From CAZBGQ01 sp964491515 (GTDB lineage: Bacteria > Patescibacteriota > Gracilibacteria > UBA1369 > UBA12473), in contig CAZBGQ010000007.1 in assembly GCA_964491515.1 (NCBI GenBank), positions 1-64,000 on the forward strand: a stretch of 64,000 nucleotides of DNA, in the 5' to 3' direction. Below are positions 57,753 to 64,000 of this stretch, piece after piece. Each line of letters starts with the position of its first letter. The first letter of the stretch is position 1. Under the pieces are notes generated by a model. The model saw only the letters and a program-made list of their open reading frames with translations, was not told where the DNA came from and did not search any database. Made by a program: the position numbers and the translations under genes.

Positions 57753-58130
57753 TTATTTTTTCCTTTCCTTTTCCTTGTTTTTCTGCCACAGAGCGATCGC
57801 TTCTCCAGGTGTAGATGCCTTGTCGTCACCAAACACCCAGGTGTGACGGCTCACTATTTTTTTCTGAATGTCTTCCAATACATCTTTCATAGTGAACAGT
57901 CCTTGTTCCTCTGCAATCACGGTCATGAGTACCATATTGAATAACACGTCTCCCAATTCTTCTCTCAAATTCTTCCAATCATTCTTTTCGAGCGCTTGCT
58001 TTACTTCGTCCGCCTCTTCCATGAAATCTTTTTGTAACTCCTCAAGCGTTTTGGACTGATCCCATGGACAACCTTCTGGACCACGAAGTTGTCGTGCGAT
58101 TTCAACCAGTTTTTTAAAGGATTGCATCAT
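57753..58130 (-). CDS. MazG-type nucleotide pyrophosphohydrolase (125 aa)
   Basis: An all-alpha NTP pyrophosphohydrolase with one MazG domain. The start motif is LRGPEGCPWDQSKTLEEL, the metal-binding ExxE..ExxD pair is FMEEADEVKQAL with EELGDVLFNMVL, and the end is KKIVSRHTWVFGDD. MazG hydrolyses NTPs and dNTPs to monophosphates and is thought to clear damaged or excess nucleotides. Full MazG has two domains (about 260 residues); this is the single-domain form. It overlaps miaA by four bases (ATGA) and is followed by recJ, so DNA and RNA maintenance genes share the operon. Confidence 0.9.
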   Translation of the reverse strand: MMQSFKKLVEIARQLRGPEGCPWDQSKTLEELQKDFMEEADEVKQALEKNDWKNLREELGDVLFNMVLMTVIAEEQGLFTMKDVLEDIQKKIVSRHTWVFGDDKASTPGEAIALWQKNKEKERKK

Positions 58131-59080
58131 TCGCTTTTGAGTTTGGGGGCGAGTTCTTCTGCCAATTCCTCTCCGTCTACCCAGAAAATAGAGTTATCCC
58201 TTTTAAACCAAGTTCGTTGACGACGAGCGTAGTCACGCGTTTCTTTTTTAAGCAATTCAAGTGCCTCATCTAAGGTAAGATCTCCATCAAGGTATTGAAT
58301 GATTTGTTTGTACCCCAACCCTGTCATGGACGGTAATTTTTTGTCGAAATGTTCGTATAAAGCCTGTGTTTCTTCTATCAAACCGGACGTGCGTTGCTCT
58401 TCTACTCTTCCATTTATGCGATCAAAAAGGCGTTCACTGTTCCAGTCGATTCCGATTTGAAATACTTCGTACGGACATTCTCCTCGACGTTTTTGTTCTT
58501 CTACATTTTTCTTTGTGGACAGGTTGATTTCAAGTGCCCGAATCATATAACGATGATTATTAGGATGAATTTTACTGGCCGCGAGCGGGTCCAAATCTTG
58601 AAGCATTTTATGAACATGCGCTGCTCCTTCCTTTTCTAGTTCTGCCTCCAATTCTGCACGAATCGCAGGGTCTGGCGGTGCGTCTGGCAATTGGTAATTT
58701 TGAACGATTGAACTGATGTACAACCCGGTCCCCCCCACTAATAGTGGGATCTTTTTTCGTCGATGAATATCTTGAATGATGCGTTTGGTTTCTCGTTGAA
58801 AATCAGCCAAACTATAAGGTTGATCCGGATCTCTCAGATCGAGCATATGATGCGGAATCTTAGATTGAATGGCAGCCGAAATCTTATCGGTCCCAATATC
58901 CATACCCCTGTAAATCTGACGTGAATCCGCTGAAATAATCTCTCCATCCACCTCCAAGGCCAGCCGAAGACTGAACGCGGTTTTCCCCGAGGCTGTTGGC
59001 CCCAAGATCACGATGAGTGGACTTTTTTTAGATTGTTCCGCTTCTACAAGGAAGCGTCGAACACGTTCAATGGTGTGCAT
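58127..59080 (-). CDS. miaA: tRNA dimethylallyltransferase
   Basis: Adds the dimethylallyl group to A37 of tRNAs that read UNN codons. The P-loop is LGPTASGKTAFSLRLA, then EIISADSRQIYRGMDIGTDK with the catalytic Asp/Ser, and HHMLDLRDPDQPYSLADFQ. GGTGLYISSIVQ binds the tRNA base, and the C-terminal YARRQRTWFKRD is the family end motif. The length (317) is typical. Its ATG follows a TACTAT -10-like box by nine bases, so the transcript may be leaderless. It is the first gene of miaA-mazG-recJ. Together with tsaD it modifies the base next to the anticodon. Confidence 0.95.
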   Translation of the reverse strand: MHTIERVRRFLVEAEQSKKSPLIVILGPTASGKTAFSLRLALEVDGEIISADSRQIYRGMDIGTDKISAAIQSKIPHHMLDLRDPDQPYSLADFQRETKRIIQDIHRRKKIPLLVGGTGLYISSIVQNYQLPDAPPDPAIRAELEAELEKEGAAHVHKMLQDLDPLAASKIHPNNHRYMIRALEINLSTKKNVEEQKRRGECPYEVFQIGIDWNSERLFDRINGRVEEQRTSGLIEETQALYEHFDKKLPSMTGLGYKQIIQYLDGDLTLDEALELLKKETRDYARRQRTWFKRDNSIFWVDGEELAEELAPKLKSE

Positions 59081-59144
59081 AGTGCCGGCATAGTAGCATA
59101 AAGCCCGTAAATCAGGCCACTGTTGAATAGATTCGAGACATAGC

Positions 59145-59173
59145 TTTACAAATCCCTGTGATTAGTTTATAAT
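59145..59173 (+). promoter_or_regulatory. Promoter of the 89-aa gene
   Basis: -35 TTTACA at 59145-59150, 17-bp spacer, perfect -10 TATAAT at 59168-59173; start near 59180. TTTAATCTC stands before the ATG at 59204. Confidence 0.7.
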
Positions 59174-59203
59174 AAAATAGCTTATTAATTTAATCTCAAT
59201 TAT

Positions 59204-59473
59204 ATGGCTCATGGAGAATTCGAGGCTCAAACGACACCCATACCCGCTGACCAGGAAGCAGTAGATAAAGCTATCGGTGATTTTATTCAAGCTGACCCTG
59301 CCGGTCGTGGTGCAATGCAGGCTCAAATACTTCTTAAGGACCATGCAGACGGCAAAGGTGTGACTCAAAATGCTCATGCTTCACAGAAGGCACTTGATCT
59401 ACACGGGGATAGAATGCCCGAAGAGGTACAGGCTGCCCTGGCCGCCGCTATCAAAAGAGTGTTAGAGAATTAG
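59204..59473 (+). CDS. Uncharacterised small acidic protein (89 aa)
   Basis: I do not recognise this protein. It is helical and Ala/Gln/Asp-rich (EAVDKAIGDFIQADPAGRGA, EEVQAALAAAIKRVLE) with a His-containing middle (QNAHASQKALDLHGDRMP). No signal peptide, Cys or membrane segment. It has a strong promoter of its own (TTTACA, 17 bp, TATAAT), so it is likely well expressed. It lies just before the L10 leader but is in a separate transcription unit. The function is unknown. Confidence 0.65.
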   Translation: MAHGEFEAQTTPIPADQEAVDKAIGDFIQADPAGRGAMQAQILLKDHADGKGVTQNAHASQKALDLHGDRMPEEVQAALAAAIKRVLEN

Positions 59474-59601
59474 ATGTTAATGAGACCGCTTCTATTTTTG
59501 TGATTCTATTCAAAGTGTCTCTTTTCGAGCTAACGGACCTAGGCAAGCGATAAATTGAGGCAAAAAGTGTATACACGCACAAATTCATATACGAGATTTT
59601 C

Positions 59602-59629
59602 TTGACTTCTCCTCCTTTTCCGCTAAAAT
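59602..59629 (+). promoter_or_regulatory. Promoter of rplJ-rplL
   Basis: -35 TTGACT at 59602-59607, 16-bp spacer, -10 TAAAAT at 59624-59629; start near 59636, at the beginning of the L10 leader. Confidence 0.7.
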
Positions 59630-59635
59630 AGTCGT

Positions 59636-59755
59636 GCTCAAGACAGCAGGCAACATTCCTTTACAGGGATTGATAAGACCCGCCGAGGCGCACAACTCAA
59701 TCATTGAGAACCCGAAAGGGCGTGCTACTCGAGTCTTAGCTCGAGTATTTTTTTA
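59636..59755 (+). ncRNA. Ribosomal protein L10 leader RNA
   Basis: A 5' leader with the features of the L10 leader (Rfam RF00557): AAGACAGCAGG near the start, a short hairpin, GACCCGCCGAGG, a CCCGAAAGGG tetraloop hairpin (59711-59720) and a final terminator-like hairpin. Such leaders bind the L10(L12)4 complex and hold back rplJ-rplL expression when these proteins are in excess. The order of elements and the place just before rplJ make this a confident call; exact pairing needs a covariance search. Confidence 0.85.
59726..59754 (+). terminator. Attenuator hairpin in the L10 leader
   Basis: Stem TACTCGAG (59726-59733) with CTCGAGTA (59740-59747), six-base loop, then seven T (59748-59754). It ends 14 bases before the rplJ ATG, so premature termination here would shut off the operon. 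Confidence 0.8.
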
Positions 59756-59768
59756 ACTCTCTCTCATT

Positions 59769-60506
59769 ATGGCCGTTACTAAAGGGCAGAAAGATGACAT
59801 CCTCGCAGGACTGAAAGATCAATTCAGTCGTGCACAAGGAGTGGTGTTCTCTGAATTCTCCGGACTTTCCGTGGAAGATGCCCAAACCTTGCGCCGAGGT
59901 CTCCGCGAAGCCGGAGTCGAATACAAGGTCGCAAAGAAAACATTGATCAAACTTGCTGCCAAAGAGCAAGGCTATGACCTCACTAATGATGTCATGGAGG
60001 GTCCGATTGGTGTGGCGTTTGGTTTCGATGACGAAATCATTGCTGCCCAAAAAATGGCAGAATTTGCTAAGAAATTCCAAGGTCTCTCTCTCAAAGGAGG
60101 AATCATGGAAGGAAAAGTGATCGATGCCGCAATGGTTAACACGCTTTCTCAAATTCCATCTCGCGACGAACTTCTCGCCAAATTCATGGGATCCGTCATG
60201 GCTCCACTCTCTGGATTTGTTGGTATTGGAAATGCACTTGTCTCTGGATTTGTTCGTGTCGTTGATGCTTACAAAGACCAGAAAATTGAAGGAGGCGAAG
60301 CCGCCCCTGTCGAAGAAGCTCCTGCTGAAGAAGTAGTCGCCGTCGAAGAAGCTCCTGCTGAAGAAGTAGTCGCCGTCGAAAAAGCTCCTGCTGAAGAAGT
60401 AGTCGCCGTCGAAAAAGCTCCTGCTGAAGAGGCAGCCGCCGTCGAAGAAGCTCCTGCTGAAGAGGCAGCAGCTGTCGAAGAAGCTCCTGCTGAAGGAGCA
60501 GCTTAG
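59769..60506 (+). CDS. rplJ: Ribosomal protein L10 with repeat extension
   Basis: Forms the stalk base of the large ribosomal subunit and carries L7/L12 dimers. The start MAVTKGQKDDILAGLKDQFS, FSEFSGLSVEDAQTLRRGLR, YKVAKKTLIKLA and the helix for L12 binding at about 145-175 match L10. Typical L10 has 165-175 residues; this has 245. The last 65 residues are six units of VEEAPAEEVVA or its Lys/Ala variants (60309-60503), very acidic and probably disordered. Upstream is a full L10 leader with attenuator. TTAACTCTCTCTCATT stands before the ATG. rplL follows 48 bases later. Confidence 0.95.
   Translation: MAVTKGQKDDILAGLKDQFSRAQGVVFSEFSGLSVEDAQTLRRGLREAGVEYKVAKKTLIKLAAKEQGYDLTNDVMEGPIGVAFGFDDEIIAAQKMAEFAKKFQGLSLKGGIMEGKVIDAAMVNTLSQIPSRDELLAKFMGSVMAPLSGFVGIGNALVSGFVRVVDAYKDQKIEGGEAAPVEEAPAEEVVAVEEAPAEEVVAVEKAPAEEVVAVEKAPAEEAAAVEEAPAEEAAAVEEAPAEGAA
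60309..60503 (+). repeat. Six 33-bp repeats at the end of rplJ
   Basis: Six tandem 33-bp units (the last one three bases shorter), each coding VE(E/K)APAEE(VV/AA)A. Near-identical DNA units suggest recent expansion. The reverse strand is open across the array; I treat that as a shadow. Confidence 0.85.
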
Positions 60507-60554
60507 TTCATTCACTTATTATTTATAAATTCATTTTTTTTTAACCCCCTTATC

Positions 60555-60962
60555 ATGACTGACGAAACTACTGAAAAAGTTGATCTCAGCAAAGACGCAG
60601 AAAAAGTTCTTGAGATGGTCTCATCTCTTTCTGTCCTAGACCTCGCTAATCTTGTGAAAGCGATGGAAGACAAATTTGGTGTTAGTGCTGCTGCTCCTGT
60701 AGCTGCTGCTGCTCCTGCCGCTGCTGGTGGTGGAGAAGAAGCTGAAGCTAAGAGTGAGTACGACATCGAACTTAAAGAAGCTGGCGGACAAAAAATTGCC
60801 GTCATCAAAGTTGTTCGAGAAATCACTCAAGTAGGACTTAAAGAAGCCAAAGAATTGGTGGACGCAGCTCCTAAAGTTATCAAAGCTGGTGTTAAGACTG
60901 AGGAAGCTGAAGCTTTCAAAAAACAACTCGAAGAAGCTGGTGCTACCGTTGAGTTGGTCTAG
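60555..60962 (+). CDS. rplL: Ribosomal protein L7/L12
   Basis: Stalk protein that recruits and activates translation GTPases. The N-terminal dimerisation helices ([20 protein letters not shown]), the Ala/Pro/Gly hinge ([17 protein letters not shown]) and the globular C-terminal domain ([20 protein letters not shown], then [10 protein letters not shown]) are all clear. The length is 135 residues against the usual 120-130. TTTAACCCCCTTATC precedes the ATG, independent of the rplJ stop. A strong terminator follows 22 bases after its stop. Confidence 0.97.
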   Translation: MTDETTEKVDLSKDAEKVLEMVSSLSVLDLANLVKAMEDKFGVSAAAPVAAAAPAAAGGGEEAEAKSEYDIELKEAGGQKIAVIKVVREITQVGLKEAKELVDAAPKVIKAGVKTEEAEAFKKQLEEAGATVELV

Positions 60963-60984
60963 TTTAGAAACGTTATTGTGCGTC

Positions 60985-61021
60985 AAAAGTCGGGTGATCT
61001 GTTATGGATCATTCGGCTTTT
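60985..61021 (+). terminator. Intrinsic terminator after rplL
   Basis: A 15-bp stem (60985-60999 with 61007-61021, some G-U pairs) and a seven-base loop, ending in CTTTT. It lies 22 bases after the rplL stop. Confidence 0.8.
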
Positions 61022-61034
61022 AGTATGCAGGCCA

Positions 61035-61063
61035 TTGCAATTTCCTCGAAAATTTGCTAGAAT
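61035..61063 (+). promoter_or_regulatory. Promoter of the type IV pilus operon
   Basis: -35 TTGCAA at 61035-61040, 17-bp spacer, -10 TAGAAT at 61058-61063 with an extended TGC in front. Start near 61070, 23 nt before the ATG at 61093; an in-frame TTG at 61054 would lie inside the promoter. Confidence 0.7.
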
Positions 61064-61092
61064 ATATAGATTTAAAAATAAAAACAAACCGC

Positions 61093-62895
61093 ATGGTTAA
61101 TGAACCGATGTTTCCGGATCTTTCAGGGCCCTCAGATGTTTCGGCCAACGAAAGCCAAAACCAAACGACGCCTCCACCCCCGGTAGCTGCAACAGTGACT
61201 CCGGATTTGAATCAAGTTTCAATCACTCCAATGACGTCGGATCCTGAAATTCCAACGCCAGATCTTTTCCAAGATGCTCCAAGTTCAATGCCAGGCACTA
61301 GCTCTGGAATGGTGGATTCGGTGGTTTCAACGGAAGATGCCAAACAGACCAAAATACTTGGACCAAAACCCAAAACCAGTACCGGCCTAAATGTCGGGGC
61401 TAATCGATTTAACCTGGGTGGATTGCTACTTAAAATTTCTCTTGTTGTCGGAGTTTTAGTCTATGGATATGTCTATGCTCAGTTCAACAATTCTTTTGAG
61501 GTTCTCAGCAAAAACCCGACACAGACGCTGGCCTCCTTCGAGTCATCCTTTGAATCAGAACAAACAGAAATCAATCTCTACAACTTACTCATGGCTAAGT
61601 TTGCCTTGGATGATTTTGTAGGAAAAGCCGACTCATTCCTTCTGAAATGGGCGCAATATCAATCTGAATACACTGCCAATAACACTCGAGAAGATCTCAC
61701 ACAGGATTTGGGAGAACTTCAACAACAGATAAAAAAATCACTTCAAACCACCAAAGATCTTGTGTCCAACCCTCTCTATCCTCGCTTTCTTGCGACATCA
61801 GGGCGATACAATATCGATGAGCTTGAAGCCAAATACGTCCAACTTCTCAAAGAAAGAATTAGAGATGAAAAACTAGCGATTGCCCATCAAGATGATGACG
61901 AAAGCGCTCAGTTTGAGAGAGCCAACTTCAGTAGTGCGCAAGCTATTGCTGATGATAAGGCCTTTCGCCGAGAACTGGTTGCCCTCAATCTCAACGAACA
62001 GCTCACTCCAGATGTGATCGAGTCTCTTTTCAATAAAGCGACACAAACCAACAAAAATCTATTCTCTACTATTCTTAATATTAAAAACAGTCGTGTTCAT
62101 TGGCCAAAGGTTATCCTTGAGCTGGATCGCGTCACTAAGAAAGTTGATCCTCTCTACGGAACCAACATTCAAAGCAACATTGATTATTCCAATCTTGCCG
62201 TCAATGCTTCGGATCGTACGATTTCAATCCGAGGAGAAACAAGGACCGATGACTCTCGTAACTTCACATTGTTGTCTAACCTGATCGATAACTTAGAAAA
62301 ATCACCCGTATTTGCAGATGTGTCTAATCGCACTTTTAGTAAATCAGACGACCAAGGAGGCGATGCGACCTCTTCTTTTAGCCTGAACTTTTCTCTTCAA
62401 ACTGAGGCAGATACTCGTGATGACATCACCGTTATTGCAGGCTCTGATGGAGAAGTTCCATTCCCTGAACTAGCGGCAATGTATGGCGCGTTTGAGGACG
62501 CCGAAGAAGAAGCTGTGGCTGTCACCGAAAAAGCAGGAGAGGAGATTGTGCCGGACCTAGCTGAACTTGAACCGCTTGCCGAAACAGAATCAACTGTGAC
62601 CGAAGAAGATTTCGCTGAAATTCAAACAATAGAACTAACCCCTGAGCAGTTGGCTGAATTCGAAGCCGCTCTCAATGAAATGAGTATTGAAGAATTGGAA
62701 GATTCCTTTGACGTGATGGCTGAATCCATTGGAGATGAATTGATTGAAACTGCCACTGAGATTGTTGATGAATCATCACCCTTAGGCGCTAACATTTTCA
62801 GTGCGATTGCACGCTTTTTTGATGCTTCAAAGGACATGCAAACCAACATGCTTCAATCTGATATTCATATCCCCCGAACACCTCGTAACCACTAA
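61093..62895 (+). CDS. Large single-pass pilus assembly protein, PilN-like (600 aa)
   Basis: An N-terminal Pro/Thr-rich cytoplasmic tail (about 1-105) leads to one membrane helix (about 112-128). A long helical, probably coiled-coil part follows. At about 385-450 there is a small alpha/beta domain: TISIRGETRTDDSRNFTLLS, LIDNLEKSPVFADVSN and SSFSLNFSL, the pattern of the PilN C-terminal domain. The final 150 residues are very acidic (EEAVAVTEKAGEEIVPDLAE and onward). PilN joins PilM and PilO in the inner-membrane alignment complex of type IV pili. The assignment rests on topology and on PilO- and PilB-like genes right after it. It is much longer than ordinary PilN (about 200). I start it at 61093. 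Confidence 0.7.
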   Translation: MVNEPMFPDLSGPSDVSANESQNQTTPPPPVAATVTPDLNQVSITPMTSDPEIPTPDLFQDAPSSMPGTSSGMVDSVVSTEDAKQTKILGPKPKTSTGLNVGANRFNLGGLLLKISLVVGVLVYGYVYAQFNNSFEVLSKNPTQTLASFESSFESEQTEINLYNLLMAKFALDDFVGKADSFLLKWAQYQSEYTANNTREDLTQDLGELQQQIKKSLQTTKDLVSNPLYPRFLATSGRYNIDELEAKYVQLLKERIRDEKLAIAHQDDDESAQFERANFSSAQAIADDKAFRRELVALNLNEQLTPDVIESLFNKATQTNKNLFSTILNIKNSRVHWPKVILELDRVTKKVDPLYGTNIQSNIDYSNLAVNASDRTISIRGETRTDDSRNFTLLSNLIDNLEKSPVFADVSNRTFSKSDDQGGDATSSFSLNFSLQTEADTRDDITVIAGSDGEVPFPELAAMYGAFEDAEEEAVAVTEKAGEEIVPDLAELEPLAETESTVTEEDFAEIQTIELTPEQLAEFEAALNEMSIEELEDSFDVMAESIGDELIETATEIVDESSPLGANIFSAIARFFDASKDMQTNMLQSDIHIPRTPRNH

Positions 62896-62898
62896 TTC

Positions 62899-63492
62899 AT
62901 GACTGCTAATTCAACCAAACCTAGTCTTTTTCCACTCTTCTTGGCCCTCATTATTTTCGCGGCTACAGGATGGTACGGTTATAATAAGTATGTCGAAATT
63001 GATGTACTAAAAACTCATGTTGCCGAAGCTGACCAAGTTCTTGGAGAGCTAGAAGTTTCTAAAAATGAATCTATCCGTGACTACCAAAAATCAAAAAAAA
63101 TTCACACTAACGAACTCGCGAGCAATGAAGAAAAATTGATTTCCATTTTTCCATACGAAGAGGACATCACTAGTCTCACTCGTCTATTGGACGATTTCGC
63201 CTTCAAAAACCACTACCGTAACAATCCTTTCTTTATAAGTCAGCTTAGTTATGGAAGTGCCATTGAGAATGACGGTGAAAACTATCGTGTTGTGCCGGTC
63301 ACCCTTTCGTTGGAAACATCTGATAAGAACTTTTATAAGTTTCTTGAGTTTGTAGACAACTCCGGATCTATGGAAAACGGCATTCGATTATTAGCCACCA
63401 ACGGAGTTACGTTGCAGTTGGCTGATGAGAAGTCTGACCAAATGAGTGTCCAACTATCACTTGAAGCCTATATCCAAAAAACTTCCCTCTAA
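62899..63492 (+). CDS. PilO-like pilus assembly protein (197 aa)
   Basis: A short cytoplasmic end, one membrane helix (about 9-28), a coiled coil (about 32-85: LKTHVAEADQVLGELEVSKN) and a small alpha/beta domain with ISIFPYEEDITSLTRLLDDF, RVVPVTLSLETSDKNFYKFL and LSLEAYIQ. This is the PilO plan: it pairs with PilN in the periplasmic or wall-side part of the pilus machine. The length is normal. It starts three bases after the PilN-like gene, and its TAA stop shares the A of the next ATG (TAATG), so all three are cotranscribed and coupled. Confidence 0.8.
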   Translation: MTANSTKPSLFPLFLALIIFAATGWYGYNKYVEIDVLKTHVAEADQVLGELEVSKNESIRDYQKSKKIHTNELASNEEKLISIFPYEEDITSLTRLLDDFAFKNHYRNNPFFISQLSYGSAIENDGENYRVVPVTLSLETSDKNFYKFLEFVDNSGSMENGIRLLATNGVTLQLADEKSDQMSVQLSLEAYIQKTSL

Positions 63493-64000
63493 TGACCGCC
63501 CCAATTCCTGTCAATTCGCCCGCGGCCCCAGTAGCCCCCCCAGCGGGGTCGACAGATGGAGGTGTGCCGCTTTTTCCGAATCTTCCGGCAACTGATGGAG
63601 CAACTGATCCAGCTAGCCAGGCCGCGCAAGCTGCCCAAGCTGCAAAAGCGGCTGCGATCGCTACTCAAGGTAACGCAGCATCGCAAGCGACGGAACAAGG
63701 TAAGGTTTTGCAAAATTCAATCATTGCAGGGAATATTCCTCAGATGGTTACCAGTGCATTGTCTCAGGCGGTGTACATGGGAGCGTCTGATATTCATATT
63801 GAACCACTTCAAAACACGGTACGAATTCGTTACCGCATTGATGGAGTTCTTCGTGCAACGGTGGAATATCCTTCCAACATTCATCCTGCCGTCGTGTCAC
63901 GTATTAAAATCATGGCAAATCTAAAAATTGATGAGCAGCGCGTACCACAAGATGGTCGAGCTCAGCTCACAACACCGGATGGACGTCAGATGGACATGCG
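63492..64000 (+). CDS. pilB: PilB/GspE-type ATPase, N-terminal part (cut by window end)
   Basis: The first 169 codons of a type II/IV secretion ATPase, which drives pilus extension. A Pro/Ala/Gln-rich start (residues 1-75) replaces the usual N1 domain. Then come MGASDIHIEP, VRIRYRIDGVLRATV and RIKIMANLKIDEQRVPQDGR, the conserved N2 and early ATPase-domain motifs. The Walker A and B boxes would lie beyond 64000. The ATG overlaps the PilO-like stop by one base. The absence of the long N1 domain makes it closer to the short PilB of monoderm and CPR bacteria. Confidence 0.9.
   Translation, partial: MTAPIPVNSPAAPVAPPAGSTDGGVPLFPNLPATDGATDPASQAAQAAQAAKAAAIATQGNAASQATEQGKVLQNSIIAGNIPQMVTSALSQAVYMGASDIHIEPLQNTVRIRYRIDGVLRATVEYPSNIHPAVVSRIKIMANLKIDEQRVPQDGRAQLTTPDGRQMDM

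Noticed and set aside
59736..60515. Long minus-strand frame opposite rplJ (SRSFFDGD repeats)
   Set aside because: It is the antisense shadow of the rplJ coding region and its 33-bp repeats.
1..64000. UGA recoded as glycine (Gracilibacteria/SR1 code)
   Set aside because: TGA ends genes cleanly, for example at the GTGA overlap of rlmH and the ATGA overlap of lgt with the SLH gene, and frames do not continue through TGA.

Overview
The window looks like a piece of a Candidate Phyla Radiation (Patescibacteria) genome, most like Peregrinibacteria; this is an inference from content, because no rRNA or marker tree is available here. The evidence is a compact mix of bacterial housekeeping genes, fermentative carbon enzymes (pgi, transketolase, lactate dehydrogenase, malic enzyme), several S-layer-homology (SLH) proteins, a type IV pilus locus, and many lineage-specific proteins I cannot name. 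The standard code is used: TGA ends genes at clean GTGA and ATGA overlaps, which argues against the UGA-recoded Gracilibacteria/SR1 relatives. A 100-N run marks a scaffold gap, so this is probably a metagenome or draft assembly. I see no tRNA, rRNA, CRISPR array or insertion sequence.

Layout. 0-4.1 kb: five uncharacterised genes, with an inverted-repeat-flanked cassette and a long hairpin. 4.2-6.7 kb: TspO-like and PsiE-like membrane proteins, a surface protein with a PEP-CTERM-like tail, and a HAD phosphatase. 6.8-12.2 kb: ABC-F ATPase, HI0933-type flavoprotein, HNH protein, and a PIF1/RecD-like helicase. 12.2-19.3 kb: SLH/DUF3352-like surface protein, guanine-deaminase-like amidohydrolase, DUF1761 protein, thioredoxin lipoprotein plus CcdA, and small lipoproteins. 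19.4-24.0 kb: pgi-tkt-cdd-LOG-like genes. 24.0-28.2 kb: antiporter, beta-CASP nuclease and coiled-coil proteins. 28.2-30.0 kb: a 29-residue tandem-repeat protein interrupted by the gap. 30.0-36.5 kb: CapA-like protein behind an AbrB/RelE toxin-antitoxin pair, rlmH, a second SLH protein, an RNA m5U methyltransferase, and a beta-helix membrane protein. 36.5-46.3 kb: ldh, cca, tsaD and a block of large unknown proteins. 46.4-51.8 kb: hisS-thioredoxin-lgt-SLH-lipoprotein-malic enzyme operon. 51.8-59.1 kb: lytic transglycosylase, yebC, DHH phosphoesterase, secreted protein, and miaA-mazG-recJ. 59.2-64.0 kb: L10 leader, rplJ-rplL, and a pilN/pilO/pilB-like pilus operon that runs off the window.

How the genes work together. 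The cell-surface theme is strong: Lgt, at least three lipoproteins, three SLH proteins, CcdA with two membrane-tethered CPTC thioredoxins, and pilus genes. Carbon flow through pgi, transketolase, LDH and malic enzyme fits a small fermentative cell.

Expression signals are unusually readable. About twenty sigma70-type promoters with 16-18 bp spacers can be seen. Purine-rich Shine-Dalgarno sites are nearly absent. Genes instead fall into two groups: those with a TTAAC/TTAAT plus pyrimidine-rich element just before the ATG, and those whose -10 box ends 8-10 nt before the ATG and so should be leaderless. I regard this pattern as the most interesting general signal in the window.
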